Origin: Bacteroidales bacterium
GTDB taxonomy: Bacteria; Bacteroidota; Bacteroidia; Bacteroidales; UBA932
Length of the DNA stretch: 43,613 nt
Direction of reading: 5' to 3'
Assembly: GCA_017501525.1 (NCBI GenBank)
Contig: JAFVWT010000011.1
Span: forward strand, 195,037-238,649
This document shows positions 26,250-35,602 of this stretch, piece after piece. The first letter of the stretch is position 1. The number at the start of each line of letters is the position of its first letter. Under the pieces are notes generated by a model. That model ran no database searches and was not told the origin of the DNA. It was given only the letters and a program-made list of their open reading frames with translations. The position numbers and the translations under genes were made by a program.

Positions 26250-27879
26250 TCCAGGGACCGAAATTTTCGTTGTAGTTGAAGTCAATTTCAAAACTGACGG
26301 GTCCGTTGGCATCAGGGGTATAGTTATGGAAAAAGATAGGGAATGTATGTCCTTGAGAACGAAGATGAAACTCATTGCCCCGGTGATGAGTTAATCTTTT
26401 TGTCCATCCGTATTTCCCTATAGTGATATACAATTTCCCGTCTTTAAGGAAAATCTGTGCGTCTCCAAATGGTGCCTCTTTTGTATATGTACCTGTAATT
26501 GCTGTAAACTCAGGTACTATTTTACTTCTTTCAATAGTACAAGGAACAGCCCTGCGAGAGCCTTTTTTCTTGGCTGAATACCATTTTTTCAGACCTTCTG
26601 CGCTATAATCAGTGTATTTCGAATTTGGAAGATATTGGTCAATGATATATCTCATAAGACCCAGTCTGGCATACTCAGAGACTTCTGAGTTGCAGAGAAT
26701 TGCAAATCCTAAATCAAGCTGGGGGACAAAACCGCATACTCCTGTGAAGCCCCACGTAGTACCGGTATGATATATTACTTTATAATCTTTGTTCTGCTCA
26801 ATGTACCAGCAATATCCATAATCTCTGGTGTAGGTGGAGTCTTCTCTGACCCTGATTGAGCCGCTATGAAGAAATTCCATCTCCTTTTGGGAGATTACTC
26901 TGATTGAATCTATATATGGGGTGACTCTGAATTCTCCAATGTTAAAATCTGTAAAGAACATTCTTTGGGCAAGGGTATCTTCAGAGAATGAATTATATGC
27001 AGTGGTATCAGGGTATATTTTTTTGCTGATTGTACCATTTCCCATGTGAAATTTGACCCACTTTGCCATATCTTCAGCAGTGGAGCAGATGCTTCCTGCA
27101 GGACCAATGACATTTACCCAATGGTGAGCCCTCTCTTCGCCTCTTAGTGGAGAGACCACTATTTTTCCGCCATCTTTGCTGCTGTATCCAAAGTAGTGGG
27201 CTGAGGAACTTTTGCTCCCTGCCTTTTCAAACCCTTCTGCGGTAGGGGTGGATTCATCCATATCCAATGGGTTGAAAATCAGATTCTCTATGTTTTCCTC
27301 CCAACTTATTCCTGTTACTGTCTCAATAATCCTTGCAGCTACTATAAAAGTGATATTGTTATACGCAAACTTTTCTCCTAACGGGTAGTATGGCTCAATG
27401 TATCTGAGCATCTTGTAAATATCATCCCTGTCGTAGCCTAAATTTGGAATGTATGTACCGACTTGTGCTACGAGCCCACTCGAATGGGTGAGGAGGTCTT
27501 TTACTTGTATGACTGCTTCTGTGCTGTCGCAATACCAGTCAAAATCGGGGAGAATATCTTTTACTCTGCTTTCCCAGCTCAGCAAACCTTTATCTACTAA
27601 TGACGCTATAGCTGTGGCTGTAAATGCTTTGCTCATTGATCCAATATGAAACATAGTGTTGGATCTGACAGAGTCTTTTCCTCCTTGCCTCTTGACTCCG
27701 AATCCTTCCATCAGTATCGTCGAGTCCCCCTTGATGACAGCAACCGACATTCCCGGAATTTTCCAATCCTTTCTCACCTTCTCTGCATATTCGGAGATAT
27801 TTTTGGGTATATCTTCCGCTTGTGAGAAAAGGGGGATGGAGAATATCAGAGCAAGAATTGATACTATTATATTTTTCAT
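26233..27879 (-). CDS. Secreted serine hydrolase of the beta-lactamase (S12/class C-like) family
   Basis: 548 residues from the ATG at 27879, chosen because it gives a proper signal peptide (MKNIIVSILALIFSIPLFSQA); an upstream in-frame start at 28014 would run into radA. The catalytic motifs are SMSK with the nucleophile Ser near 80 (in HIGSMSKAF), YNN near 171 as the Y-x-N motif, and HTGT near 370 in place of KTG. The C-terminal part (about 445-548) looks like the DUF3471-type beta domain (ITGTYTKEAPFGDAQIF). Such proteins are mostly peptidases, esterases or D-amino-acid hydrolases and not resistance enzymes; with so many wall genes nearby, action on wall peptides is possible but not shown. 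It has its own promoter box (27915-27922), 88 nt after radA. Confidence 0.9.
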   Translation of the reverse strand: MKNIIVSILALIFSIPLFSQAEDIPKNISEYAEKVRKDWKIPGMSVAVIKGDSTILMEGFGVKRQGGKDSVRSNTMFHIGSMSKAFTATAIASLVDKGLLSWESRVKDILPDFDWYCDSTEAVIQVKDLLTHSSGLVAQVGTYIPNLGYDRDDIYKMLRYIEPYYPLGEKFAYNNITFIVAARIIETVTGISWEENIENLIFNPLDMDESTPTAEGFEKAGSKSSSAHYFGYSSKDGGKIVVSPLRGEERAHHWVNVIGPAGSICSTAEDMAKWVKFHMGNGTISKKIYPDTTAYNSFSEDTLAQRMFFTDFNIGEFRVTPYIDSIRVISQKEMEFLHSGSIRVREDSTYTRDYGYCWYIEQNKDYKVIYHTGTTWGFTGVCGFVPQLDLGFAILCNSEVSEYARLGLMRYIIDQYLPNSKYTDYSAEGLKKWYSAKKKGSRRAVPCTIERSKIVPEFTAITGTYTKEAPFGDAQIFLKDGKLYITIGKYGWTKRLTHHRGNEFHLRSQGHTFPIFFHNYTPDANGPVSFEIDFNYNENFGPWTISSF

Positions 27880-27914
27880 TTTATTGTTTCTCTCTTTTTT
27901 GTATTCAGCTGTGG

Positions 27915-27922
27915 CAAAGTTA
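27915..27922 (-). promoter_or_regulatory. -7 box upstream of the serine hydrolase
   Basis: On the minus strand TAACTTTG followed by C fits TAnnTTTG exactly and lies 35 nt before the ATG at 27879. No good -33 box at the right distance. It supports the shorter start of the hydrolase gene. Confidence 0.45.
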
Positions 27923-27967
27923 TCGGTGGGGTTTATTATGAGGTGATAAAATTGCAAAAAGGTTCTA

Positions 27968-29362
27968 CTAATTTCCTCCCTTGAACAGTTTTTTGCAGAA
28001 AGAAGGGATATCACTTACCTCTACAATCTCAACTCCTGCTTTGGAACTTCTCTTCCGATAGTCGTCGCTCAGATTGTATGAGGAAATGTAAATAGTGCGG
28101 TATCCGAGTCGTGCAGCTTCACTGATTCTCCTTTCGATCTGACCTACGGGCCTTATCTCTCCACTAAGTCCTACTTCTGCTGCAAAGCAACTTCTGGTGG
28201 GAATTGCCAAATCAAAATTGGAGGATAAGATAGATGCAACTACTGCCAGGTCGCAAGCTGGGTCAGATACTTTAAGCCCTCCTGCAATATTCAAGAAAAC
28301 ATCCTTTGCCGATAATTTGAATCCCGCCCTCTTTTCGAGAACTGCCAGAAGCATGTTTAATCTTCGGGCATCGAATCCTGTTGCTGAGCGTTGAGCAACT
28401 CCGTAAGCAGCAGTAGATACAAGGGCTTGTATTTCAATGAGAAATGGTCTTGAACCATCTAACATGCTCCCCACTGCAATGCCGCTGAGACAATCATCGT
28501 GGATGGGGGTCAAAATCTCAGATGGGTTATTGACCTCTTTGAGTCCTCTGTCTGTCATCTCAAAAATGGCAAGTTCGGCTGTAGACCCAAATCTGTTTTT
28601 GATGCTACGCAAAATTCGGTGGGAGTGTCTTGTGTCTCCTTCAAACTGTAGAACTACATCTACAATGTGTTCCAAAACTTTGGGACCGGCTATGGAACCT
28701 TCTTTAGTGATATGGCCTATGATAATTACCGGAACATTACTCTCCTTGGCATATCTCAGGAGCATTGAGGCACATTCCCTTACTTGGGAAACTGAACTGG
28801 CGGAGGATTCTATTGTCTCTGTATAGATTGTCTGAATCGAGTCTATTACCATTAACCCGGGAGATATCTGTTTGGCCTGTTCTATTATGTTCTCAATCAA
28901 GGTCTCTCCCAGAATAATGCAATTGTCGGGACTGTTGCTCTTGACATTGTTCCCTTCAAGTAGTCTGAGGGCCCGAAGTTTAATCTGTTTTGGAGATTCC
29001 TCCCCTGAGACATAGAGTGTTTTCAGGTCGTTGCATCCGAGTGGAATCTGGAGAGATAATGTGGATTTCCCGATTCCGGGTTCACCGCCCAATAAAATAA
29101 TTGAGCCAGGGACAATGCCTCCTCCAAGTATGCGGTCTATTTCAGAATTTCCAAGGGTAATCCTATTATCTTCGTTCAAGGGAATATCCTTTAATAATAC
29201 CGGAACTGAGTTTCCTCTCTCAAGGAATGTTTTGCTTTTTTTCCCCGATTTGGGCTCTTCCACCATGGTATTCCATTCTCCGCAGGCAGGGCATTTGCCT
29301 AACCATTTGGCACTTTCATTTCCACAACTTGTACAATACCACGCACTTTTAACTTTTGCCAT
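27968..29362 (-). CDS. radA: DNA repair protein RadA (Sms)
   Basis: 464 residues. The N-terminal C4 zinc finger is CTSCG..CPACG (residues about 10-25). The RecA-like ATPase has Walker A GGEPGIGKST near 91, Walker B-type LMVIDSIQT, and the RadA signature KNRFGS near 254. The C-terminal Lon-like domain has ALVSTAAYGVAQRSATGFD and VGLSGEIRPV. It promotes branch migration and processing in recombinational repair. It starts 12 nt after malQ and is probably transcribed from the malQ promoter. Confidence 0.97.
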   Translation of the reverse strand: MAKVKSAWYCTSCGNESAKWLGKCPACGEWNTMVEEPKSGKKSKTFLERGNSVPVLLKDIPLNEDNRITLGNSEIDRILGGGIVPGSIILLGGEPGIGKSTLSLQIPLGCNDLKTLYVSGEESPKQIKLRALRLLEGNNVKSNSPDNCIILGETLIENIIEQAKQISPGLMVIDSIQTIYTETIESSASSVSQVRECASMLLRYAKESNVPVIIIGHITKEGSIAGPKVLEHIVDVVLQFEGDTRHSHRILRSIKNRFGSTAELAIFEMTDRGLKEVNNPSEILTPIHDDCLSGIAVGSMLDGSRPFLIEIQALVSTAAYGVAQRSATGFDARRLNMLLAVLEKRAGFKLSAKDVFLNIAGGLKVSDPACDLAVVASILSSNFDLAIPTRSCFAAEVGLSGEIRPVGQIERRISEAARLGYRTIYISSYNLSDDYRKRSSKAGVEIVEVSDIPSFCKKLFKGGN

Positions 29363-29374
29363 AATCCTAAACCG

Positions 29375-31867
29375 TTAATTTTTCTCTTTCACTCGTCTCT
29401 TTAGCAGGTTTTTAAGCCTGTTGTTTAATCTTTTGGCCGAGATTAATCTCTCCAATGTAAGATGCATTCTGTATCTCCAATAATGTTTTGGATTGGAGGG
29501 GATATTAATCCTTTCACTTCTACAGTCAGCTATACGGATATTTTCGTCAATTGACAGAATATCCTGCAGTGGGAGAATTACCATCATGGAGTTGCTGTTG
29601 ATATGCTCTGATAGAATTCTCCTACAAATGTGTGAGTCACATTCAGAGGGGGCTTCTCCCTTAAAACCACATATCTCGTTGTAAAATGTCTGAGTATCTG
29701 TTTCAGGCTCTTTCCACCACTCTCTAATGGTGCTCGTATCGTGTGTTCCTGTAGAACATACACTTAAATATGGATATCTCTCAGGTGATCCGAATTTTAT
29801 ACCATAAGTTTTGGGCATACGCTGAATCTCGAGGGAGAGTATCTTCAGATTTGCCAATACTTGAGGAATGCTTTGAGGAATCATCCCCAGGTCTTCCGCA
29901 CAAGTGAGCATATTTGAAGCTGATAACAATTCAGGAAGTTTGCGGTAACCCGAATCTCTCCATAGCTCGTTGTGTCTGACATAGAAGAAGTTATTGTACA
30001 AATCCATATATCTCTTCTGCTCTTCCTCACTTAACCTGCGGAATATTTCTGTCTGATGTCCGCAAATTCGCGGGTGGTATCTCCCTTTTATGTTCTGGTC
30101 TTCAAGAAAGAGAACATCCATTTCTCCCTCTTTTGCATATTCCTCTTTAAATCTGAATCCATATTCATTTATCTCTTCGACAGAATATGGAAGGGCTGGT
30201 GAGAAATGGCCCATCATACCACTTCTATATCCGGTAGGAATTTCCCAAATCCTGAAGAATCCGAGTACGTGATCGATACGATAAGCGTCAAAATATTCTG
30301 ACATCTTATCAAGTCTGTTTTTCCACCATTGATATCGGTCTTCTGACATTTTCTCCCAATTATATGTAGGAAATCCCCAATTCTGTCCCTCTTTCGAGAA
30401 ATCGTCAGGGGGGGCTCCTGCCTGTTGGTCAAAGTTGAAAAATTCCGGGTTGCTCCAGGCATCTGAGCTCAATGGAGTAATCCCAATAGGTATGTCTCCT
30501 TTCAGAATAATTTTTTTACTGTGCAGATATTCGACTGCTTCCCGAAGTTGCTTGTGCAGATGATATTGTACAAATATATGGAACATCATACTCTGGTGGT
30601 ATTCGCTCCTTTTGGATATCATCCTCTTAACCAATGAAATGGAGAATTTTGACTCTTTCCCCCATTTTGAAAAATCGGCACTATTGTATTTGTCTCTGAG
30701 GGTACAAAAAGCGGCATAAGACAAAAGCCATGTTCTGTTCTTTCTGTAAAAAGAGAGATAAGCAGGCTCAATGAAAGTCTCATCACGATATGTTTCAAAC
30801 TGAACTCTGAGCATCTCTTCCTTTAGTGACATTACCCTCTCATAATCCAGTGCAGGGAGACTTTCCAGCGCTTTCTTTTCCCGATTGTATCTGGCGGCAG
30901 CCTTTCTGTTTTTTATTTCGCCTATTCCCGGGATATTTATGTATATGGGGTGGAGTGCCATAACACTTATTCCGCTATAAGGATATGAGTCGCTCCAGGT
31001 GTGGGTGGATGTTGTGTCGTTTATTGGCAATATCTGAATCACATTCTGCCCGGTAAGTGATGCCCACTCTCCCAAAATCTTGAGATCTGAAAATTCTCCT
31101 ACGCCACAGCTGTTTTTACTCCTTAATGAGAATACGGGTATTGCAGTTCCGAAAAAGCGAGGTCTTTCGAACTCAAACTCTGCCATTGAGTATTCTTTTG
31201 AAAAGGTTGTATGTTCTTCAAGTGCCGGTATTTCCAGGAATCTGTTCTCTCCTTGCTCCCATGAAACCCCTTTCGGAGAGAGTTTTACAAATTTGAATTC
31301 AATAGAGGAGGGAAGCTTGTCTGTGTGGAAATGAATTTCCCATTTTGCTCCTGAAACAGGTTTCATGATTACCCCTTTTTCAGGAGCCCAATTTCCAAGG
31401 AGAGTGGTGTTGCCACAGATGGCAATTTGCTCTGTCTCTTTTACTAAAGGCACAGTGACTCTGATTATCAGTTCTTTGGAGTAAGAATGAATCTGAGTAC
31501 GCCTGGTCTTTCCATTGTAGAAGAAAATGTTTGTGAATGGAGATGTGAGGAATGGGGCAAAAGAATCGTTGCCTTGCCAGGAGTCGTTGAGATATATCTC
31601 TAAGGAGTTTCTGTGTAAGGCAATCGTACGCTTCTGGCCAACTTCATAAAACACTTCACCGTTCTGGGCTTTGATAAAATATCTGTAAGAGACAACTCTC
31701 TCTTGAGGAGATTCAATCTTTATTTCCCCTTTCCAGAGGCCATTCTCATGGTAAGTCAAGGCAAGAGCTTTAGACAAATCATTCTCACCCAATAGCGGAT
31801 GTGAACCGCAGATATATAAATTTTGTCCAAAACCTGTGTTATAGTGAATTGAAAAATGAATTGTCAT
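29375..31867 (-). CDS. malQ: 4-alpha-glucanotransferase with two N-terminal CBM20 starch-binding domains
   Basis: 830 residues. Two CBM20-like domains come first (about 1-100, FGQNLYICGSHPLLGEND; and about 130-230, IAICGNTTLLGNWAPEKG). The GH77 catalytic domain then starts at GTAIPVFSLRSKNSCGVGEFSDL. Catalytic parts are DAYRIDHVLGFFR (nucleophile Asp near 530), AEDLGMIP (acid/base Glu near 655) and TGTHDTSTIREWW. It transfers maltodextrin units in the cytoplasm; the CBM20 pair is the usual form in Bacteroidota. The C-terminus is very basic (LKRRVKEKN). A -7 box lies at 31884-31891, giving a very short leader. Confidence 0.95.
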   Translation of the reverse strand: MTIHFSIHYNTGFGQNLYICGSHPLLGENDLSKALALTYHENGLWKGEIKIESPQERVVSYRYFIKAQNGEVFYEVGQKRTIALHRNSLEIYLNDSWQGNDSFAPFLTSPFTNIFFYNGKTRRTQIHSYSKELIIRVTVPLVKETEQIAICGNTTLLGNWAPEKGVIMKPVSGAKWEIHFHTDKLPSSIEFKFVKLSPKGVSWEQGENRFLEIPALEEHTTFSKEYSMAEFEFERPRFFGTAIPVFSLRSKNSCGVGEFSDLKILGEWASLTGQNVIQILPINDTTSTHTWSDSYPYSGISVMALHPIYINIPGIGEIKNRKAAARYNREKKALESLPALDYERVMSLKEEMLRVQFETYRDETFIEPAYLSFYRKNRTWLLSYAAFCTLRDKYNSADFSKWGKESKFSISLVKRMISKRSEYHQSMMFHIFVQYHLHKQLREAVEYLHSKKIILKGDIPIGITPLSSDAWSNPEFFNFDQQAGAPPDDFSKEGQNWGFPTYNWEKMSEDRYQWWKNRLDKMSEYFDAYRIDHVLGFFRIWEIPTGYRSGMMGHFSPALPYSVEEINEYGFRFKEEYAKEGEMDVLFLEDQNIKGRYHPRICGHQTEIFRRLSEEEQKRYMDLYNNFFYVRHNELWRDSGYRKLPELLSASNMLTCAEDLGMIPQSIPQVLANLKILSLEIQRMPKTYGIKFGSPERYPYLSVCSTGTHDTSTIREWWKEPETDTQTFYNEICGFKGEAPSECDSHICRRILSEHINSNSMMVILPLQDILSIDENIRIADCRSERINIPSNPKHYWRYRMHLTLERLISAKRLNNRLKNLLKRRVKEKN

Positions 31868-31883
31868 TACAAAACGTTTTTTG

Positions 31884-31891
31884 CAAAATTA
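31884..31891 (-). promoter_or_regulatory. -7 box of the malQ-radA promoter
   Basis: On the minus strand TAATTTTG followed by C matches TAnnTTTG exactly; TTTC 22 nt upstream could be a weak -33. It is 17 nt before the malQ ATG, so the leader would be only about 10 nt. Confidence 0.5.
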
Positions 31892-32091
31892 TTAAAAATC
31901 CAATAATTTTACGGAAACTTATGTAAATTACATGTTTTAAGGGATTCTGAAATTTAAGTAAAATTTTGAGTATGTTTTTAAGTGACTCTTTCCCATTCTC
32001 TTTCAATCACAGAGCGCTTTTATGCCTTTTCAGGAAAGACGAAAATCAGCTCAATAAATTTCATAATCCCGGCAAAGTCATTTATTGAATA

Positions 32092-32099
32092 TATCTTTA
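32092..32099 (+). promoter_or_regulatory. Weak -7-like box before the SpoIID fusion gene
   Basis: TATCTTTA differs from TAnnTTTG in the last base and lies 27 nt before the ATG at 32127. No TTTG -33 box is at the right distance. The rest of the 31892-32126 gap holds nothing I recognise. Confidence 0.3.
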
Positions 32100-32126
32100 C
32101 GAAATTATCACTTCAAAGCAGCATCA

Positions 32127-35100
32127 ATGATGAATTACCGTATTTTAAAACTCAAACCGCAGGAGCTGTTGATAACATCAGAACTTATTGAATCAAAATA
32201 TATTGCATTAGCAGAGCAGAAGCAGGTGGCAATGCTTTATTGCGACTATTATCAGGTTGCATCGGATGGAACTAAAAAGGATAATCCGGTGATAGAGTAT
32301 CAGCCGGGTTCTCTTAGGGATGATTTTGATTTCGGTCCAATGGTCTGTGTATCTGAAGAATTACTACTGCAATGGAAGGAAGAGAACGAATCAAAGGATC
32401 CGGTGAGGAATTTTTATTCCTTAAGGTTATTCCTTTCCCGCAGGGGTGAGATAGTCAGATACCCTGAGCAATTGTATGGAGTAATGGAGTACGATCCTCG
32501 TCTTTCAGGGCAGAAGCAGTTTGATTATGTTGATCCTAAAAACAGGGATTATCAGATAGAGATGGAGCGCCTTTGCACTGAACATCTGAAGTTGATCGGT
32601 GGTGCGCTTCCCGAAAGGGAACAAACCATTGACATTGACTTAAAATGGAATGGAGTAGAGGCATCTGTGATTATCCCCGTTTTGAACAGAGTCTCAACGG
32701 TGGCTGATGCGCTACACTCGGCATTGGGTCAAGTGACTGACTTTGAATATAATGTAATAGTCGTTGACAATCATTCAACGGACGGTACATCTGAAAAACT
32801 TTCACTTCTGGCAGCCCAGAATCCCCGTCTTAAGGTGATAGTGCCGCATGAGAATAATCTCGGGATTGGTGGGTGTTGGAATAAAGCTATTTACGATGAG
32901 GATTGTGGAAAATATGCAATTCAGCTTGATAGTGATGATGTGTACAGTTCTTCAGATACCTTGCAGAAAATAGTGGACAAATTTAGAAACGAGAGATGTG
33001 CTATGGTTATCGGGAGCTATATGATGACAGATTTTGATCTGAATCCTATACCTCCAGGAGTAATTGACCATAAGGAGTGGACAGATTCTAATGGGCATAA
33101 CAATGCGCTAAGAATCAATGGTCTTGGGGCGCCGAGAGCCTTCTATACACCATTGCTCAGAGAGGTAGGGGGCTTCCCAAATGTCTCTTATGGGGAAGAT
33201 TATGCTATAGGTCTCCGCTTTACCCGCGAGTATAGGCTTGGCAGAATATACGATGTGCTATACAATTGTCGCAGGTGGACTGGTAATTCGGATGCAGCAT
33301 TGAGTATAGAGAAGATTAACAAAAATAATCTGTATAAGGATTCACTCAGAAGTGCAGAGTTGGCTGAACGGATAAGACTCAATAGGGTAAATTCTCTTGA
33401 ACGTCTTTTTGATGAGCAACTCTCCAAGTGGACACAGGTAGCTCAAAGGTATCAGGAATTGGAAGATGTTACTAAAAAGAGCTTCAATGTAAGAGGATTA
33501 GAGATTGATGTTATTTTTAATCCTGCACGTGCGGTGAGTACTTTTGCAAAGACTGACTCAGATTCATTGGCTGCCCGTCCTTGTTTTCTATGTCCTGCCA
33601 ATCGTCCTGCTATCCAGAAGGGAATTCCATTAAGGCTTCGTCATGAATATTCTATAGAAGTAAATCCATTCCCTATATTTCCAAGACATTTTACAGTACC
33701 ATCCAAAGAGCATGTTCCCCAAAAGATGAGCCGTTTCAGGTATGAGGATATGCTCTCTATAGCCGAAATGTATCCCGATTATGTCGTTTTTTACAATGGC
33801 CCTGAGAGTGGAGCAAGTGCTCCGGACCATTTTCACTTTCAAATAGGCAATAAGGGATTCCTCCCTTTGGAAAGGGATTTTGGAAAGGTAGAACTCTCCA
33901 GATATATTCCGACTCTGCAGGTTATTCGAAGTAAAGATTCGTTTGTTTGTGCCAACGAGTTTGAGGAATTTTTCTCTATCTGGGGTGAAAAACTCAATAT
34001 TTTCTGCTGGATGCACTCGGATGAGTTTATTACAGTAATTGTTCCGAGGACAAAGCATAGGCCTGCATGCTATTTTGCCCCTGAACCCCAAACTGTCAGA
34101 TTGTCCCCGGGTTGTGCCGATATAGCCGGTGCTTTTATAACTGCAGATAAAAAGGATTTTGACAGGATTGATGCAAATTTGATTAGGTCTGTTATTGATG
34201 AGGTTACCACTTCCTATGTAGAATCTTCGATTAGTCAAGAACCACAAATTAGTGTGGGGTTGATGTGTTGTGAGTCAATGGATGTTTATTTTCATACGCC
34301 ATATATAACCTCGAATGGAAAAGTGCGATCATTGGAAAGGGTCTCTTTGAGAGAAGGGAAGGTCTCGTTCAGGGGAAGATTATATGATCGTCTGATTTTT
34401 GAACCGGAAGATTATGCTCAAGGGAGATTTGAACTTAGGGATGTGGTTATCGGTGTTGATTTTCACTGGGAAAGGAAAGAGAATCAGGTGTTTAATGGTA
34501 CAATAGTCTTTGTTCCGCATGGCGAAGGAATCTATGCGGTTAATATTTTGAATGTTGAGGACTACCTTTTAAGTGTTATTTCATCTGAGATGCACGAGGG
34601 TTCTTCTATTGAGTTCCTGAAGGCTCATGCAGTGATTTCCCGTTCCTGGCTTTTGGCCCGTCCTACCATTTCAGGTATTGGAATAAGAGAGGAACAGAGC
34701 CGTTATAGTTTTGTAGAGAATGATTCCACCCGTATAAGGTGGTATGATAGGGAAGATCATACATTTTTTGATGTTTGCGCTGATGACCATTGCCAGAGGT
34801 ATCAGGGAATTCTCAGATTGAGTGATCCTAAGATGAGAGAGGTGATAGAATCGACTCGGGGCCAAGTGCTTATGTATGACGGAGAAATATGTGACGCCAG
34901 ATTTTCAAAATGTTGTGGAGGTGTTTCGGAAAGATTCAATGTCTGCTGGGATGATAGCGATTACCCCTATTTGAGTCCTGTCTCTGATTCGGTAGATGGA
35001 GTTGGAGGGGCGGTCGCTCATGTAGATTCTCCTAAGGATTGGATTCTTGCCAGCCCGGAGGCATTTTGCAACACCAATGATACGGAACTGTTATCGAGAC

Positions 35101-35555
35101 TGTTGAATAATTATGATAGGGAGACAACAGATTTCTTCCGTTGGAAGGTCGAATATACCCAGCAGGAACTTGCTGAAATAATTTCCAAAAGAAGTGGAAT
35201 CGATTTTGGTGCAATAATGGCTTTGGAACCATTAAAATACGGTGCTTCGGGCAGAATATATCAGCTCAGAATAGTCGGAACTCGTCGGACAATGGTTGTG
35301 GGAAAAGAATTAGAGATTCGCAAGTGTTTGTCAAACAGCCATTTGTATAGCTCTGCATTTGTTGTTTCGACTCAAGGTTGTCAGGAGGTTGACGGGGTGA
35401 AGGTACCTTCAAAATTTATACTTAATGGAGCCGGATGGGGACATGGTGTCGGTTTGTGCCAAATAGGGGCAGCTGTAATGGGTGAAAAAGGTTATACCTA
35501 TAAAGAGATATTGGAACACTATTTCAGAAACTCCCAAATTGAGAAGTTGTACTAA
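32127..35555 (+). CDS. Three-part fusion: GT2 glycosyltransferase + GalT/HIT-like DUF4922 + SpoIID/LytB
   Basis: 1142 residues from the ATG at 32127 (a second ATG follows directly; an in-frame TTG lies at 32085). Residues 1-170 resemble the second half of a GT2-type domain ([17 protein letters not shown]). Residues about 177-400 are a full GT2 domain: [24 protein letters not shown] near 267 and a later GEDY. Residues about 455-690 are DUF4922-like, with CFLCPANRP near 485 and HFHFQ near 565, matching the Cys pair and the H-x-H-x-Q active site of galactose-1-phosphate uridylyltransferase and GDP-sugar phosphorylases. Residues about 740-1142 are SpoIID/LytB: SSEMHEG near 816 with the catalytic-type Glu, AHAVISRSW, and [15 protein letters not shown] near 1101. 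There is no signal peptide or membrane segment, odd for a SpoIID wall-lytic domain. An ampG-type permease follows after 47 nt. Inferred role: cytoplasmic handling of imported wall sugars; the reaction is unknown. Confidence 0.9.
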   Translation: MMNYRILKLKPQELLITSELIESKYIALAEQKQVAMLYCDYYQVASDGTKKDNPVIEYQPGSLRDDFDFGPMVCVSEELLLQWKEENESKDPVRNFYSLRLFLSRRGEIVRYPEQLYGVMEYDPRLSGQKQFDYVDPKNRDYQIEMERLCTEHLKLIGGALPEREQTIDIDLKWNGVEASVIIPVLNRVSTVADALHSALGQVTDFEYNVIVVDNHSTDGTSEKLSLLAAQNPRLKVIVPHENNLGIGGCWNKAIYDEDCGKYAIQLDSDDVYSSSDTLQKIVDKFRNERCAMVIGSYMMTDFDLNPIPPGVIDHKEWTDSNGHNNALRINGLGAPRAFYTPLLREVGGFPNVSYGEDYAIGLRFTREYRLGRIYDVLYNCRRWTGNSDAALSIEKINKNNLYKDSLRSAELAERIRLNRVNSLERLFDEQLSKWTQVAQRYQELEDVTKKSFNVRGLEIDVIFNPARAVSTFAKTDSDSLAARPCFLCPANRPAIQKGIPLRLRHEYSIEVNPFPIFPRHFTVPSKEHVPQKMSRFRYEDMLSIAEMYPDYVVFYNGPESGASAPDHFHFQIGNKGFLPLERDFGKVELSRYIPTLQVIRSKDSFVCANEFEEFFSIWGEKLNIFCWMHSDEFITVIVPRTKHRPACYFAPEPQTVRLSPGCADIAGAFITADKKDFDRIDANLIRSVIDEVTTSYVESSISQEPQISVGLMCCESMDVYFHTPYITSNGKVRSLERVSLREGKVSFRGRLYDRLIFEPEDYAQGRFELRDVVIGVDFHWERKENQVFNGTIVFVPHGEGIYAVNILNVEDYLLSVISSEMHEGSSIEFLKAHAVISRSWLLARPTISGIGIREEQSRYSFVENDSTRIRWYDREDHTFFDVCADDHCQRYQGILRLSDPKMREVIESTRGQVLMYDGEICDARFSKCCGGVSERFNVCWDDSDYPYLSPVSDSVDGVGGAVAHVDSPKDWILASPEAFCNTNDTELLSRLLNNYDRETTDFFRWKVEYTQQELAEIISKRSGIDFGAIMALEPLKYGASGRIYQLRIVGTRRTMVVGKELEIRKCLSNSHLYSSAFVVSTQGCQEVDGVKVPSKFILNGAGWGHGVGLCQIGAAVMGEKGYTYKEILEHYFRNSQIEKLY

Positions 35556-35602
35556 AGGGTGTTTATGGAGTCTGTTTTTGAAAAAACAAAAAATTAATAG
35601 CC

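Noticed and set aside
26233-27879. Calling the serine hydrolase an antibiotic-resistance beta-lactamase
   Set aside because: HTG replaces KTG and a DUF3471-like tail is present; this fits the broad S12 hydrolase group, so resistance is not supported.
27880-28014. Longer in-frame start for the serine hydrolase
   Set aside because: It would run into the 3' end of radA and put 45 odd residues before a clear signal peptide; a -7 box also lies inside this stretch.
32085-32126. TTG start for the GT2-DUF4922-SpoIID fusion
   Set aside because: The first 14 codons overlap the only promoter-like box, and two ATG codons follow at once; the ATG at 32127 is preferred, though this is not certain.
33630-34247. 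205-codon minus-strand frame inside the fusion gene
   Set aside because: Antisense shadow of the DUF4922/SpoIID part; no motif and codon use unlike real genes here.
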